NCBI RefSeq assembly: GCF_029689945.1
Contig: NZ_CP121451.1
Location: 6,076,001 to 6,140,000, forward strand
Length of the DNA stretch: 64,000 nt
Direction of reading: 5' to 3'
DNA from: Paenibacillus amylolyticus
GTDB taxonomy: Bacteria; Bacillota; Bacilli; Paenibacillales; Paenibacillaceae
The notes under the pieces were generated by a model that saw only the letters and a program-made list of their open reading frames with translations, did not search any database and had not been told where the DNA came from. Below are positions 26,977-36,773 of this stretch, piece by piece. A program made the translations under genes and the position numbers. Positions within the stretch are counted from its first letter, which is position 1, and every line of letters begins with the position of its first letter.

Positions 26977-27975
26977 TTAATCTTCGTATTGCTTTAATAA
27001 CAACTCACCATAAGAAACTAGATCATCATAAGTAATTATTTGAATTGAATTAAGTTTAGAATTCAAAACTCTTAAACAATTCTTCTGATCATTATTAAAG
27101 TTCTTATTGAAACCCACGATTATTCTAATTCGAGGCATTATAACTTTAATGGAATACTCTCTTTCTAAGTTCAACTTATATTCTTCTAACTTTTGCAAAT
27201 AGAAAAGGCTTTGACCAATGACTAATGACAAATCTGGATGAGGATAATAACATTTATGGCTCATATCATACTTTAGTAAATCATGTGATGGCCGCTTTAA
27301 TTCAATTAAATCAAGATATCCATCAACTGATTCCATGAGCAAATCTCCTTCACTAAATAAACCAATCTTTCTTGCATCATGCTTTTTTATATAATCCACA
27401 CCGAAAATCCATAAATTTTGTTCAATCCAATTTTGAAAAACCTTTTCTGGTTGTTTAGCTCGATATTTGATTAAGCTATCTTCAGAATTCACTCCATCAA
27501 CTATTTTTCCACTCTCTTCGTAAAGTAATAGTTTCCTTAGATTTGAAATCTCACTTATCATTAGTTTATGATGGTAGGCACCATGTAAATTTTCTATTTC
27601 CAGATCACTTAATGACTCTAGTAGACCAATAATTTTATTTTCTGATTTGAATTTGTTTAATAAGGTTAGTATTACTTCTAAGTCTCTCTCCTTTAAACTT
27701 TCTAGTAATACGTTGATTTCATCTGAGGTTTCAACAAACTTAGAAGATATAGGAGCTCCTTCTCTAATAATCGAAATAGAATTCAAATGTGTAAAAATTT
27801 TTCTAATATGGTCTACATAGAGTCGTTCTGTAAAAATAGGCATACCTTGAGCATCTATTGCAAAGATGTTTAAGCAAAGGTCTTCACTAGCAGTATCATT
27901 CACTATACCAGAATAATTTAGCATTAATTTAAACCGATCAGTTGAATAAATTTCCAGGTGGTAAGCAACACTCAT
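26977..27975 (-). CDS. sduA: Shedu-type nuclease, DUF4263 (SduA-like)
   Basis: 332 residues from the ATG at 27975 (GAAGGTG). The C-terminal half matches the Shedu domain: EKVFQNWIEQNLWIFG, GDLLMESVDGYLDLIELKRPSHDLL (the D-x(n)-E-L-K nuclease core), YYPHPDLSLVIGQSLFYL, MPRIRIIVGF, and ITYDDL near the end. Shedu is a known single-gene anti-phage nuclease. The N-terminal 150 residues are the variable sensor region. It starts 5 bp after the stop of the WYL-like gene, so they form one operon. Confidence 0.85.
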   Translation of the reverse strand: MSVAYHLEIYSTDRFKLMLNYSGIVNDTASEDLCLNIFAIDAQGMPIFTERLYVDHIRKIFTHLNSISIIREGAPISSKFVETSDEINVLLESLKERDLEVILTLLNKFKSENKIIGLLESLSDLEIENLHGAYHHKLMISEISNLRKLLLYEESGKIVDGVNSEDSLIKYRAKQPEKVFQNWIEQNLWIFGVDYIKKHDARKIGLFSEGDLLMESVDGYLDLIELKRPSHDLLKYDMSHKCYYPHPDLSLVIGQSLFYLQKLEEYKLNLEREYSIKVIMPRIRIIVGFNKNFNNDQKNCLRVLNSKLNSIQIITYDDLVSYGELLLKQYED

Positions 27976-27980
27976 TAATC

Positions 27981-28322
27981 TCACACCTTCGCAATGGTAT
28001 TTGAATAACCTGTCCATTCAGGATTATACTTATCAGTTAATATTTCGAATTTTGGTTCACTTTCAATAATCTCGATGTTTCCAACATCTTTTATATCAAA
28101 CATTCTAAAATCAGGAAAAGGGTTTTCCCAAGCAGAATCTGAAACTCCTCCTGTTTGTACAATATGTATTTTTGTACTTTTCAATCCACTTTTAGCTACA
28201 AAAATAAAAATTGCATGTACATTGCCTACTCTTATACCTTGAATTTTTCCAGGCTTGTTGTAGGTAAACATAATTGGTTTTCTATTCTCTACTGCTTGAA
28301 TTAACTTGTTGAGAGTTTCCAT
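27981..28322 (-). CDS. WYL-like domain protein
   Basis: 113 residues, AAAGGAG before the ATG. The N-terminal part (LNKLIQAVENRKPIMFTYNKPGKIQGIRVGNV) resembles the ligand-binding WYL fold that often controls defence and CRISPR loci, but here it has no DNA-binding domain. It is the first gene of the leftward operon with Shedu, 5 bp apart, and may sense a ligand that licenses the nuclease. The WYL call is by pattern only. Confidence 0.5.
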   Translation of the reverse strand: METLNKLIQAVENRKPIMFTYNKPGKIQGIRVGNVHAIFIFVAKSGLKSTKIHIVQTGGVSDSAWENPFPDFRMFDIKDVGNIEIIESEPKFEILTDKYNPEWTGYSNTIAKV

Positions 28323-28445
28323 TAAGATTGCTCCTTTGTTAACGTATCAGAATATTCTTCTAAAATCTAAACTACGTATATCATAACCCATCTTGCGACA
28401 TTTTCAGAGAAAAATTTGGTGAAGAAGGAAGATTCAGCAGAAAAA

Positions 28446-28637
28446 TTATTCATCAATTCTTTTTCCAAGGAAGTTTATGGACTTTTTTAGATAATTTTTG
28501 TCAATATATGCTACTCTTGCATTCATATGACTAAGTAGTTCCTGAATGTAGCGTAGGTCTGTCCCATTTTTCAGCAGATGAAAGCCTCGGCGCATGATGT
28601 ACATAGCTGAATATAGCAAATCATTAGATGTTATCAG
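28446..28637 (-). pseudogene. Tyrosine recombinase (integrase) C-terminal remnant
   Basis: An open frame without a start encodes FHLLKNGTDLRYIQELLSHMNARVAYIDKNYLKKSI. This is the C-terminal catalytic region of XerC/phage-type integrases (H-x-L-L-x-N-G-x-D-h-R-x-I-Q-x-L-L-x-H); the nucleophile Tyr would fall in AYID. It lies just upstream of the Shedu operon and suggests that the cassette arrived on a mobile element. Confidence 0.7.
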
Positions 28638-28658
28638 TTAATTCTTCTAATCTACATC

Positions 28659-28904
28659 CTACCTAACAGACGTCCAGATGTTGTTTGAGAACGCTAGGCA
28701 ACCACAGTAATTTTGAAAAGGTTTGTTATTCATTCGTCGCCAAACCCCTCCGATCTTGTTGAAAACTCCTCTCTCACAATATAATTTTTTGCCTTTCAAT
28801 ATTACAGATTGTTGCAACTCTGACGGTTCATCCAACTCTTCATTAGCCCCAAATCCCGGTATATTGAAGACTGACCCTACGCTAAACAGCATTTTAATTT
28901 CCAT
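28659..28904 (-). CDS. Small hypothetical protein
   Basis: 81 residues with a strong site (AAGGAGG, 6 nt before the ATG). Begins MEIKMLFSVGSVFNIPGFG; contains three Cys in the second half. It starts 11 bp after the stop of an upstream fragment. No family recognised; it lies between the integrase remnant and the fragment and may be part of the same mobile remnant. Confidence 0.45.
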   Translation of the reverse strand: MEIKMLFSVGSVFNIPGFGANEELDEPSELQQSVILKGKKLYCERGVFNKIGGVWRRMNNKPFQNYCGCLAFSNNIWTSVR

Positions 28905-28915
28905 TCTGTGCCTCC

Positions 28916-29155
28916 TTATCTCTGATCTATGTACAGCTTGCTTTTGACATCTCGCACTCTGAGATCGGCATTACGAAGTCTAACCATCGCGTCTCTTAAT
29001 AAAGCATACCTTTCAGTAGAATTGAGTTCAGTAGCAAACCTTGCTGCTCGGATACTTGACCAAGCATCTGTAGGCAAAACTGCTTCTCTAATCGCTCCAT
29101 TGACGCCAAATGTCCAGTAATTCAGAAATCCATCTACACAATCATATTTTTTCTG
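28916..29155 (-). pseudogene. C-terminal fragment of an unrecognised protein
   Basis: A start-less frame of about 79 codons, reading GFLNYWTFGVNGAIREAV then AARFATELNSTERYALLRDAMVRLRNADLRVRDVKSKLYID. The codon-like, helical content and the ribosome site of the next gene right behind its stop suggest a real but truncated gene. I cannot name it. Confidence 0.4.
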
Positions 29156-29533
29156 TTATCGGTCATATGCGAATAGTATAAATGCTTGTCTCAGCTCTTT
29201 TACTTTGACGATGATTTACTACGAAATATTGATTCAGGATACATACACCACTTGTTTTTATTCCATTTAATAATATTTTTTTGAATTTTTTTCTAAAAAA
29301 ATGTAACTTCTATTGAACTTTCGTTGTTAATAGATTCGAGAGGAAAAATAATCACATCAAGTATTACATAACACTCTAAATCAACTAAAGAAAGAGGTGA
29401 TTTTCGAAGATATTGTTAGATAATGAGTCGTTACAATGTCTATCTCATTTCGATCTTCTTTGGATGCTGAACAGAAATTTACTACTAGAAAGATAATACA
29501 AAATCCTGAAAGTATGGAGGAATCAAATTTAAA
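29156..29533. other. AT-rich region upstream of the papain-like gene
   Basis: No ORF or repeat was recognised. It presumably holds divergent promoters. Sequence around 29280-29330 contains long A and T runs. Confidence 0.35.
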
Positions 29534-30282
29534 ATGAAGAATTTATTTAGAGTTCCGTTTCTTTTGTTGGCTATCTTCACTCTAGCGTTCAGTACTATAT
29601 TTCCGACCTATGCTTCTGCAAATAGCAACAATACTGTACCGACAGAGGCTCAACCGTCTAAAGCGACTGTATCTAGTGAACAGCCTAGTCCCGTAGTAAA
29701 GAACAAAAATGGTACTATTATTCCTATGGCAAGCTCTGATGTTGCCGTATTGACTCTTTTTCGGTCCCTAATGGCAGTACAAATAGTTCAGGGGGTTCGA
29801 CAGGATCGAATTGGGGCACCCATTCTTTTATAACAGTTAAAAACGTGAGTACATCCAATATTTCTGTTGGCGGACTTAGCGGAATTGCCTCTAATAAAAC
29901 TATTTCTGTGGGTACATGGGGCAATAAAAGCGAAAATGAAGGCATATTTTATAACTTAGAAGCTAAATTTATCTCTGAGAATAGCTACAATAATAGAGTT
30001 TCCCGTTCTATGTATTTAACCCAGAGCCAACTTAACAGTGTCAATTCATATATTCGAAGCCATGACTCTTGGAGCTCGTTAAATAATTGCTCTTCTTTTG
30101 CGGTAGGATTGTGGAATTCTGTATCAACAGATACGTATACTGCTGGTTTTCCAAATACGCCACAAAATCTGTATAATTCACTCAGAGACGGTGCTTACAC
30201 TACGAATGCTGCTGTGCCATATGATTATTTGGTATATTATTCAGATGAACCTAATGCTCCTAAACGTAGCAATCAGTTTTAA
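29534..30282 (+). pseudogene. Secreted permuted NlpC/P60 or papain-like protein, frameshifted
   Basis: The ATG at 29534 (GGAGG) starts a signal peptide (MKNLFRVPFLLLAIFTLAF...YASA). The frame breaks near 29762 in a T5 run; restoring one T gives FSVPNGSTNSSGGSTGSNWGTHSFITVKN, followed by the downstream frame to 30282, a 249-residue protein. The H-S-F-I-T-V-K-N histidine motif precedes the LNNCSSFAVGLWN cysteine motif, the circularly permuted order of secreted papain-like amidases. Likely a wall hydrolase or effector. Confidence 0.6.
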
Positions 30283-30292
30283 ACAAATACAA

Positions 30293-30332
30293 TTAATCGA
30301 TGTACCCAAGTATCATCGGGTGCATCGATTAA
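30293..30332. repeat. Inverted repeat between papain-like gene and membrane protein gene
   Basis: TTAATCGATGTACCC and GGGTGCATCGATTAA, 10 nt apart with one mismatch. Attenuator or terminator, without a T run. Confidence 0.5.
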
Positions 30333-30356
30333 TATCAATGAGGTGATTTATCAACT

Positions 30357-30722
30357 ATGAGACCAAGAACAAAGTATGGCATTATCGTTAGTGCCGTTAT
30401 AATCGTTGTGGTTCCTGTTATCATTGGAATTTATATGTTTAACAAGGTTGTGAACCCTGAGGAAATCATGGTTACGAAATCCGAAGTTTCTTCTGAACTT
30501 ATCACTTTAAAAGGTGGATTCGCAGATAGTATCAGTAGGTATCACGGCTATAACGTTTCGCATAATAACAATTCATTATTCATTCAGATTAAAGGTAGTA
30601 AACTCCCCATAGGAGGTAGTAAGGATTTCAATATATCGTTTTCCAATGCCTACGGAAAGGTCGAAGAAATCTATTTACTAGGTCCAGATGACTCAAAGAA
30701 AAAGATTTGGCCAAATCCCTAA
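30357..30722 (+). CDS. Small membrane-anchored protein, unknown
   Basis: 121 residues, GAGGTG before the ATG. One N-terminal membrane helix (IIVSAVIIVVVPVIIGIYMF), then an extracytoplasmic beta-rich domain of about 90 residues. It follows the secreted papain-like gene by 75 bp, separated by an inverted repeat, and may be the cognate immunity or partner protein. Confidence 0.55.
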   Translation: MRPRTKYGIIVSAVIIVVVPVIIGIYMFNKVVNPEEIMVTKSEVSSELITLKGGFADSISRYHGYNVSHNNNSLFIQIKGSKLPIGGSKDFNISFSNAYGKVEEIYLLGPDDSKKKIWPNP

Positions 30723-30816
30723 TTACCTTTTTATTAAAAGTAACATCTCTAGATCGTTCGAATCATTCCTGATCTATGTAATGAACATTTCTATAATTGG
30801 AACTTTACTGCTTAAA

Positions 30817-30853
30817 GAAGGTGATCCTGTAATCTAGCTAGATCATCTTTTTT
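30817..30853 (+). terminator. Terminator
   Basis: AAGGTGATC and GATCATCTT enclose a 15-nt loop and run into TTTTTT. Confidence 0.65.
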
Positions 30854-30990
30854 AAGTTTTTTGGTATTTATAATCGTTGAATTAGGTTTTGTTTGACTAC
30901 TTATCTCATGACTTTTTCCAATGCTACCTTACATATCGTTAAATGTCTTATGGAACGTAATATACTCACAAACATAAGGATGGGGTTTAT

Positions 30991-31373
30991 TTGAATAACA
31001 AGAAGTTAATAATTAGCATGATCACACTTTGTATTCTAGTCATATTGGGTTTTCTTAGATGGGACACCCTTGATTCCAGCGGAGACATTAGTTATAAGTA
31101 TGATCGATGGGCAGGTCAAAAATGGGTAGATTTCTATCCGCCGCTAGCTGCTTCATCCAACAGCATGGAGTTTCCACTTATATATATATAGATGAAATAG
31201 ATCAGAATGATATAAATAAATATTTAGAAAAACAAGCTCTCACAGGAGAGTTAGTCAACAAGTGGATTGAACGAACAAAGTTAACGGATGGATATATAGG
31301 ACTATTATTATTGAATATTCTAGTGGTCATTTACAGTTTCTTTAAAATATTTATTTTGAGAGTTAAAAAATAG
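30991..31373 (+). pseudogene. Two-helix membrane protein, frameshifted at a TA repeat
   Basis: A TTG start at 30991 (site AAGGA) opens a frame with an N-terminal membrane helix (LIISMITLCILVILGFL) that ends in a TA dinucleotide run at 31180-31190. The continuation (DEIDQNDINKYLEKQALTGELV...GLLLLNILVVIYSFFKIFI) is in another frame. Removing one TA, or adding one base, joins them into about 126 residues with a second helix at the C-terminus. Function unknown. Confidence 0.5.
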
Positions 31374-31483
31374 GAGGATCTGATAACTCTTCAATATGTT
31401 AATTACATCTCTTGTTTTCGAGTATGCGTTTTCAAAAGAGTCCACATGAATCTAAATTATTTTCAAATGCAAATACACTCCAT

Positions 31484-31858
31484 TCAGGAGAGAGGTCGGA
31501 GAATTTCACCTTTCCAATTAACGATGTTTATCTCTTTGTCTTTCAAGAGGCACCAATCAATGATTTCACCTATCAATTTTGGCGTTATGATCTCATCGCT
31601 CCATTTCGGTGTTAATACTCTTCTGTATCCTATATATTCTAACGTCCAGCCTTCGAATTCTTCTCCGATGATGACTATAAATGGTGGCTTGTCCTTAATA
31701 CTGTGTTGTCCCACTTCATAAGTGACGATTAACTTCTTATCCTCAGAAACGATATGTAATTTGATTATCCCTTCGTCGTCAATATCCGGATCAACATACC
31801 AATAAAACAATCGATTGGAGCGAACGATTTTACGTTTATATTTTTTTCTTACGCCCAT
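31484..31858 (-). CDS. Small hypothetical, immunity-like protein
   Basis: 124 residues, GAGGTGAG before the ATG. Basic N-terminus (MGVRKKYKRKIVRSNRLFYWYV), then a beta-rich domain with GQHSIKDKPPFIVIIGEEFEG. No signal peptide. It is one of four tandem small leftward genes typical of immunity islands; family not recognised. Confidence 0.55.
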   Translation of the reverse strand: MGVRKKYKRKIVRSNRLFYWYVDPDIDDEGIIKLHIVSEDKKLIVTYEVGQHSIKDKPPFIVIIGEEFEGWTLEYIGYRRVLTPKWSDEIITPKLIGEIIDWCLLKDKEINIVNWKGEILRPLS

Positions 31859-31966
31859 GTCTCACCTCACATATTCCTTTTTCTCTGTAAGAAGTACTTC
31901 AACAGTTTGCCCATCCACATGAACACTTTGTTATCCGATGTTGATGGGCCTTATGATTCATTCATT

Positions 31967-32394
31967 TTATTGCTTTGTTATTCTTTCTTTATTGCCTAAT
32001 ATGACTTCATGAATTTCATCATATAATTGTAAATCCATAAATTCTTCATGAATCCATAGTCCTTCCTCAACATCTCCTCCCCCATACCTCCACCAATTCC
32101 ATCACCAGGAAAGTGCTTTTCGAAATATAATCCTTGGCCTTCTCCCTCATTACAGTCCCATGCAATGGTATCTAAATCTTTTAATAGAGTATGTAATGTT
32201 TCCTCACTGCAATTGACTAGTTTCATAGGGCAAGACAAGTAGATTTGTCCTCCATCATCACCTTCCATAATTACATATGCATCTGGAGTATCCAGAGCTT
32301 TCTTAAAACTATCTATAAATTGATTGTTCGGTAGTCCGTTTGCTTCATTAAGGATATGTCGTACAGGGCTATGGTGCTCTGGAATTACATTCAT
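31967..32394 (-). pseudogene. Small hypothetical, immunity-like protein, frameshifted
   Basis: From the ATG at 32394 the frame runs to GDGIGGGMG, then the homologous C-terminus continues in another frame as GDVEEGLWIHEEFMDLQLYDEIHEVILGNKERI, ending at 31967. Restoring one base in the C5 run (32079-32083) gives 142 residues. The gene product is acidic and cytoplasmic. Confidence 0.5.
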
Positions 32395-32491
32395 CTCTTT
32401 TTTTCATCTTTTTCTCTTTCCAAAAACATACACCTCTTTGTTAGATATGTTTATTTGGACTTTTTTCATATTAGTTATTTACATCATTCAA

Positions 32492-32926
32492 TCATATGAC
32501 TTGTTCCATTGCTATATTAAATTCTTTAACATTGATGTTTAAATTGATTATTCCTTCTTTATCCAGCCCTTTAGTATCTAATTTAAAAGTACCTGTCAGT
32601 TCTTCCGAGCTATTACCATCAATTTTCATATTTATGTCCAATTTAATATACCTATCAATTAATCGCTCCTGAATATCCTTACTTAAGATCGGTTCAACTG
32701 TTTTTAACATGATTGATTTATTGGTTCTATTCCGAAGATTGAAATTGTATGTCACGACTGTAATACCTGCATCTTCTTCGCTCTCTCGCAGTCCAAATGA
32801 AATTGAGTTTATGATGAACCCGTCCTCAACAATTTTATCCGTCTTCACACTGTATGAAATACAACCACTTAGGGCGAGTATTGTTAAAAGAAATATTAAA
32901 ATTATTGAACGCTTTTGATTCTTCAA
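32492..32926 (-). CDS. Small lipoprotein, unknown
   Basis: 144 residues from a TTG start at 32926 (GAGGTG). A lipobox (LLTILALSGC) is followed by an Ig-like beta domain rich in Asn/Ile (TVVTYNFNLRNRTNKSIMLKTVEP). It is attached outside the membrane, among putative immunity genes. Confidence 0.65.
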   Translation of the reverse strand: MKNQKRSIILIFLLTILALSGCISYSVKTDKIVEDGFIINSISFGLRESEEDAGITVVTYNFNLRNRTNKSIMLKTVEPILSKDIQERLIDRYIKLDINMKIDGNSSEELTGTFKLDTKGLDKEGIINLNINVKEFNIAMEQVI

Positions 32927-33068
32927 TTCGGGGACACCTCTATTTTATTTTTCTTCAATCCTGTATGTCTCTTGATTTATCTATTTCAGTTCTTTCCTAT
33001 CATGTTCCTGTATTCACAAGACAATAGATTCGAAAATCCCCATCATTGGTAGAAGGAGTTGGGGTTCA

Positions 33069-33383
33069 TCACACGTATCCATCCTCAGGTTCACCAACAT
33101 CAAAGCCCAATACTTTTGAAGCTTCCAACTTGAATGTTTCAATCCAAGAAGTCCAATCCTCGCTATTCATCTGCGCATAAAAGGATAAACCACTAGACTC
33201 AACGGATGCTTCAATGAAGACATCATCCACTTCAGTACCAAACCAATATGGAATTCCACTTCTATAACCCATCCACCCTGGCATACACTCGTATACTTTA
33301 GCAACTTTAGCCCATACCTCATCAGGCAGGTCATACCTTATATTCAGGTTGCAATGATGAGAGTTTATGTTGTTCATATTCAT
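33069..33383 (-). CDS. Small hypothetical, immunity-like protein
   Basis: 104 residues, AAAGGAGAG before the ATG. Pattern NLNIRYDLPDEVWAKVAKVYECMPGWMGYRSGIPYWFG then SVESSGLSFYAQM and GFDVGEPEDGY is one I associate with small orphan immunity-type proteins of Bacillus and Paenibacillus, without a defined function. Confidence 0.6.
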   Translation of the reverse strand: MNMNNINSHHCNLNIRYDLPDEVWAKVAKVYECMPGWMGYRSGIPYWFGTEVDDVFIEASVESSGLSFYAQMNSEDWTSWIETFKLEASKVLGFDVGEPEDGYV

Positions 33384-33599
33384 TCTCTCCTTTTAAATTG
33401 AATGTATATTAAGATATATCTTCTATTTCTATGTAAAGTATCACACTTCTTTAATTAATAATTCAAGGATACATTTCTTAGTCTTTATATACTATTTTCG
33501 TTATCATTTTTGAATATTTTAATCTCGTTATTTCAATTAGGTCATTTGGCTGCCTTAAATTTTAACTTCATAGTCCTTTTGAGAATCGGTACACATAAA

Positions 33600-33652
33600 A
33601 ATGCCCCCTCACTATAGCAGGTTATAGCTATACACCTGTTACAATGAGGGGA
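33600..33652 (-). terminator. Terminator of the SLH protein gene
   Basis: Minus-strand CCCCTCA ... TGAGGGG with a nested CAGGT/ACCTG stem, followed by GCATTTTTA; about 50 bp after the SLH stop. The remaining bases between 33384 and 33600 show nothing beyond AT-rich sequence. Confidence 0.75.
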
Positions 33653-33702
33653 AATCTTCGTCTTACGTTCACTCAGCTTAGAAGTTATGAGTTATTTCAC
33701 AG

Positions 33703-36475
33703 TTAACCCAGCAATTGATCTATCGTTGGATTCTCTCTCAGCATGCGCATGATCACCGTTAAGGCTTCTGCCCTCGTGAGATTAGCGTCCGGTTCAAACC
33801 GATTCGGGCTCTTGCCCTCGAGTAATCCCGCCGTTGCAGCCGCTTCAATGATTTCCTTCGCCCAATGCTTGGGTGCTACATCAACGAATGTAGTGGCATC
33901 TCCAGAAGCACTATTCTGGACAATCAGGATTTTCGAGATCATTGCAACCATCTCGGCTCGTGTAATCCTGTAATCAGCGTGGAACGTCCCATCAGAGTAA
34001 CCGTTGATAACTCCATTGGAAGCAAGAATTTCTATAGAGTCTCGCGCCCAGGAGTTTTGAATATCCCGTAACTCAGACGTTCCGCTTCCTGAACGCAGGG
34101 CAAATGCTTTAACAAGAAGTGTGCTGAACTCTGCCCTCGTAATAGAACCATCCGGTTTGAATCTGCCATCAGGATACCCATTGATTATACCTATCTTGGC
34201 AGCGGACGAAATATCTTTGGAAGCCCAGTGGGACGCTGCATCCTGGAAGGTTACTGCGACTGCGTTACCAGCCAATGCTCCTTTTATAAAAGCTACGAGC
34301 CGATCGGTTTCAACAAGAGCTTGAAAATGCTTGTTCTCCTTAGCAGGAGGTATTGAAGGTTCCGTTTTAGCCGGAGTACTACTATCGATTGAAGTGCTTG
34401 TATTGGTTGAACTGCTTGGAGAGGATTCTGACCCCGAAACTGGCGTACCAGTTACTGTTACGTTTATATCTACCGATTGGGTTCCATAGACAGCACTGAC
34501 GACAGTACTGCCCGCTGTCTTACCTGTAACCCTTCCATTGTTAACCTCGGCTATTGACGGATTGCGAACAATCCAGGTTACCAATGAGGTCACATCTTTT
34601 GCGACTGATCTGAGAAAACAGCTGTAATCGCTACAGAAACCGTTTGTCCGGTCGATACGCTCAACGTATTCGTAGCGGTCTTTAAATTGCTTAATCCCTG
34701 CAAGGTAACGCTCTTTGTTGCGATGCTGCTCATTTTGTTGCCATCGCTTACGGTGAAGCTGATCGTGCGCGTTGTCATATTTGCAGAGACTTGTGTGTTA
34801 TTGTAAGTAACTGCTTGCAATGCGTTTTGCCACTGCGTCAACGTTGCGGTTCCACCTGCAGATGTCAGCGTCAGCACACCCATGAGAGCATTATAAGTTG
34901 CCGTAATATTGCCCATGCTCTCTCCATCATTGGTGTAAGCCAATACGTCTTTTCCCGCGTCGAAGTTGCTCGTGATGCTAACCGTTGCGCTACTCAAGGT
35001 TGCATTGTCCAGGTCGGATACGGTTAGACCGCTGTCGATAGACACCGGAGTCGAAGCTCCAGAGATGTAACTAGTCGAGCCACCACTCGTTTTCACAATT
35101 GGTGACTGGTCCGTAGCTGCAACCGTTACAATTCGTGTTGCCGTATTACTTGCATCCACACCATCCGTCACCGTGAAGCTAACCGTACGTGTCGCTGTAT
35201 TTGGCGTAATCGCTGTATTAGTATAAGTTATTGACCTCAAAGCGGCTTGCCACTGCACCAGCGTTGCCGTTCTGCCCGATGATGTCAGCGTCAGCACACC
35301 CGTAGCTGCATTATAACTGGCTGTAATATTTCCCTTGTTCAACCCGTCATTAAAGAACATCAGCACATCTTCTCCAACATGAAGATTGCCTGTAATCGCC
35401 ACTGTTGCGCTTGCAAGCGTAGTGTTGCTATCTGCGATTACCGTTATGCCAGAGTCGATCGCAACCGGAGTTGAGGACGCATTATCTCCAGCAACGAATG
35501 AAGTCGAACCGCTGTTTGTAGTCAGCATCGGAGGCGCGATCACCGTCACTTCTACAGGACGTGTAGCAGCAACGCTTGTCTTTGTTCCGTCGCTTACGAT
35601 ATAGCTAATATTGCGTTGCCCTGGTGTGGCGCTCGTGCTTGAAAACGAAATTCCTCTCAACGCTCTCTGCCACTGCGCCAACGTTGCGGTCCCCCTGATG
35701 ATATCAGCGTCAGTACGCCAGTAGATGCATTATAACTCCCCGTAATATTTCCCATGCTTGCCCCATCATTGGTGTAAGCCAATACGTCTTTTCCCGCGTC
35801 GAAATTCATCATGATGCTAACCGTTGCGCTTGCCAAGGTGGTATTGTCCAGGTCGGATACGGTTAGACCGCTGTCGATAGACACCGGAGTCGAAGCTCCG
35901 GAGATGTAATTAGTCGAACCACCACTCGTACTTACGAGTGGTGTCTGGTCCGTAGCTGCAACCGTTACAATTCGTGTCGCCGTATTACTTGCATCCACAC
36001 CATCCGTCACCGTGAAGCTAACCGTACGTGTCGCTGTATTTGGCGTAATCGCTGTATTAGTATAAGTTATTGATCTCAAAGCGGCTTGCCACTGCACCAG
36101 CGTTGCCGTTCTGCCCCACGATGTCAGCGTCAGCACACCCGTAGCTGCATTATAACTGGCTGTAATATTTCCCTTGTTCAACCCGTCATTAAAGAACATC
36201 AGCATATCTTCTCCAGCATGAAAATTACCTGTAATCGCTACTGTTGCGCTTTCAAGGGTTGTGGTGCTATCCGCGGTTACCGTTATGCCAGAGTCGATCA
36301 CAACCGGAGTTGAGGACGTATTATCTCCAGCAACGAATGAAGCAGAACCTCCAGTTAAAGTTAACACAGGCCCCGTTGCTGCAAAGGTTGTCGGCGTAAT
36401 GTAATTACCGAATCCTGCCTGAAAGGTTAATGCAATGGTGACCAGGACCAACATTTTTCGCAATAAGCTCTTCAT
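33703..36475 (-). pseudogene. SLH-domain surface protein with four tandem modules, two frameshifts
   Basis: One gene read in three frames. Signal peptide (MKSLLRKMLVLVTIAL), four modules of about 140 residues (each with GG-x-x-SFVAGD or SYISGAS, IDSGhTV, NDG-x-x-GNITASYNA, GVLTLTS, TRTVSFTVTDG), a Big-2-like domain, a Ser/Thr linker and three SLH domains that bind pyruvylated wall polymer. Breaks: near 35693 (C5 where C6 is needed) and near 34604 (one G lost in AAAGATGTG). Repaired length 924 residues. Modules 1 and 3 start about 840 bp apart and are nearly identical in DNA. Confidence 0.8.
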
Positions 36476-36680
36476 CGACTGTTCTCCCCATCATTTAGAT
36501 TTAATCCTGAGAATCTCACTATTGCTGAAACATAAGCATTAATTAATACTGGAATTAGTTGAAACCCTTATAAAACCTTTGCTACATAGACAAAATCCAT
36601 TTTGCAACATTATTGAAAATAATTCCTGTGCTTTAAGAACTATCTTTAGAACTTTCGTCCTATTCCAACTCGTTAAAACT

Positions 36681-36727
36681 AAAAACAGGTCACTTATCCT
36701 CTTTACGGAGAGAATAGATGACCTGTC
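36681..36727 (-). terminator. Terminator of the Btr-like gene
   Basis: Minus-strand ACAGGTCA ... TGACCTGT followed by TTTTTAGTTTT, about 50 bp past the corrected stop. Confidence 0.75.
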
Positions 36728-36773
36728 TATAGTCTTTAGAATAGTTATTAGAACCCCGATTAGGGTAAATGCT

